Assembly (NCBI RefSeq): GCF_950295315.1
Contig: NC_080176.1
Coordinates: 37,840,189 to 37,904,188, forward strand
Origin: Erinaceus europaeus
Taxonomy: Eukaryota > Chordata > Mammalia > Eulipotyphla > Erinaceidae
Direction: 5' to 3'
DNA length: 64,000 nt
In this document: in pieces, positions 63,700 to 64,000 of the stretch
Numbering within the stretch: the first letter of the stretch is position 1
Layout of the letters: each line of letters opens with the position of its first letter
The notes under the pieces: model-generated
What the model was told of the DNA's origin: nothing
Seen by the model: the letters and a program-made list of their open reading frames with translations, nothing else
Database searches by the model: none
Made by a program: the position numbers and the translations under genes

Positions 63700-64000
63700 T
63701 AAAGGGGGGTTGGGCGAAGCACAAGGACCAGTGCAAGGATCCTGGTTTGAGCCCCCAGCTCCCCACCTGTAGGGGGGTCACTTCCAGGCAGTGAAGCAGG
63801 TCTGTAGGTATCTGTCTTTCTCTCCTCCGCTTTGTCTCCCCTCCTCTCTCCATTTCTCTCTGTCCTGTCCAACAACAGTGACATCAATAACAACAATAGT
63901 AACCACAACAATGATAAAATAATAAAGGCAACAAAAAGGGGAATAAAATAGCCTCCAAGAGCAGTGGATCTGTGGTGCAGGCACCGAGCCCCAGCAATAA
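63700..64000 (+). mobile_element. SINE type A, cut by window end
   Basis: GGGGGGTTGGGCGAAGCACA (A-box region deleted), CCTGGTTTGAGCCCCCAGCT, CAACAATAGTAACCACAAC, 3' module up to AGCCCCAGCAATAA at the last base. Confidence 0.92.

Noticed and set aside
61386..64000. Upstream OSBPL1A exons with the first ankyrin repeats
   Set aside because: No TPLH-type motif with splice sites is visible on the minus strand; SINEs and old repeats fill the region.

Overview
The window is mammalian nuclear DNA: AT-rich, intron-dominated, and packed with LINE-1 and tRNA-derived SINE copies. The SINE heads and the two LINE-1 3' ends match, from memory, those of hedgehogs (Erinaceus), so a European hedgehog or close relative is likely (inference). 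There is one 200-bp assembly gap at 45853-46052.

Gene content: one cellular gene crosses the window on the minus strand. Eleven internal coding exons (61385 down to 9581) splice in phase into 999 nt (333 codons) that read as the N-terminal half of oxysterol-binding-protein-related protein 1, long form (OSBPL1A/ORP1L): ankyrin repeats, the PH domain, then the start of the linker. The first exons (start codon, first ankyrin repeats) lie beyond 64000. The exons for the FFAT motif and the lipid-transfer ORD domain lie before position 1.

Mobile DNA: 806-8265 holds a nearly full-length but dead LINE-1 on the plus strand, antisense to the gene. It has duplicated 5'UTR units, ORF1 with one stop, ORF2 with two stops and two 2-bp deletions, and a long 3'UTR. 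A second, 5'-truncated LINE-1 (22485-24250, minus) keeps 3' ORF2 open and has a short, different 3'UTR. I call the long 3'UTR 'L1-long' and the short one 'L1-short'; many solitary 3' ends of both occur.

SINEs fall into four types used in the table. Type A has a head like TAGCGCAGCGGGTTAAG, a CAACAACAA-rich tail and often a 3' module with a GCCTCCAGG/CCTGGAGGC stem. Type B has a head like GGTGGCGCACCTGGTTGAG and ends in TCTATCCAATAAATAAA. Type C has a head like GGTGGCGCAGTGGATAAAGC followed by GTCTGGTTCTTTCTC. Type D has a head like TAGCATAATGGTTATGCAAA with CATGCCTGAGGCTCC. 'Old' SINEs are too decayed to type. Older layers include a MIR, L1M-like pieces and a 78-bp mariner-like MITE.

No new biological system was found. 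The most informative signals are the tandem LINE-1 promoter units, G-rich tracts in both LINE-1 3'UTRs, a SINE 3' hairpin with apparent paired changes, a fold-back SINE and the MITE.
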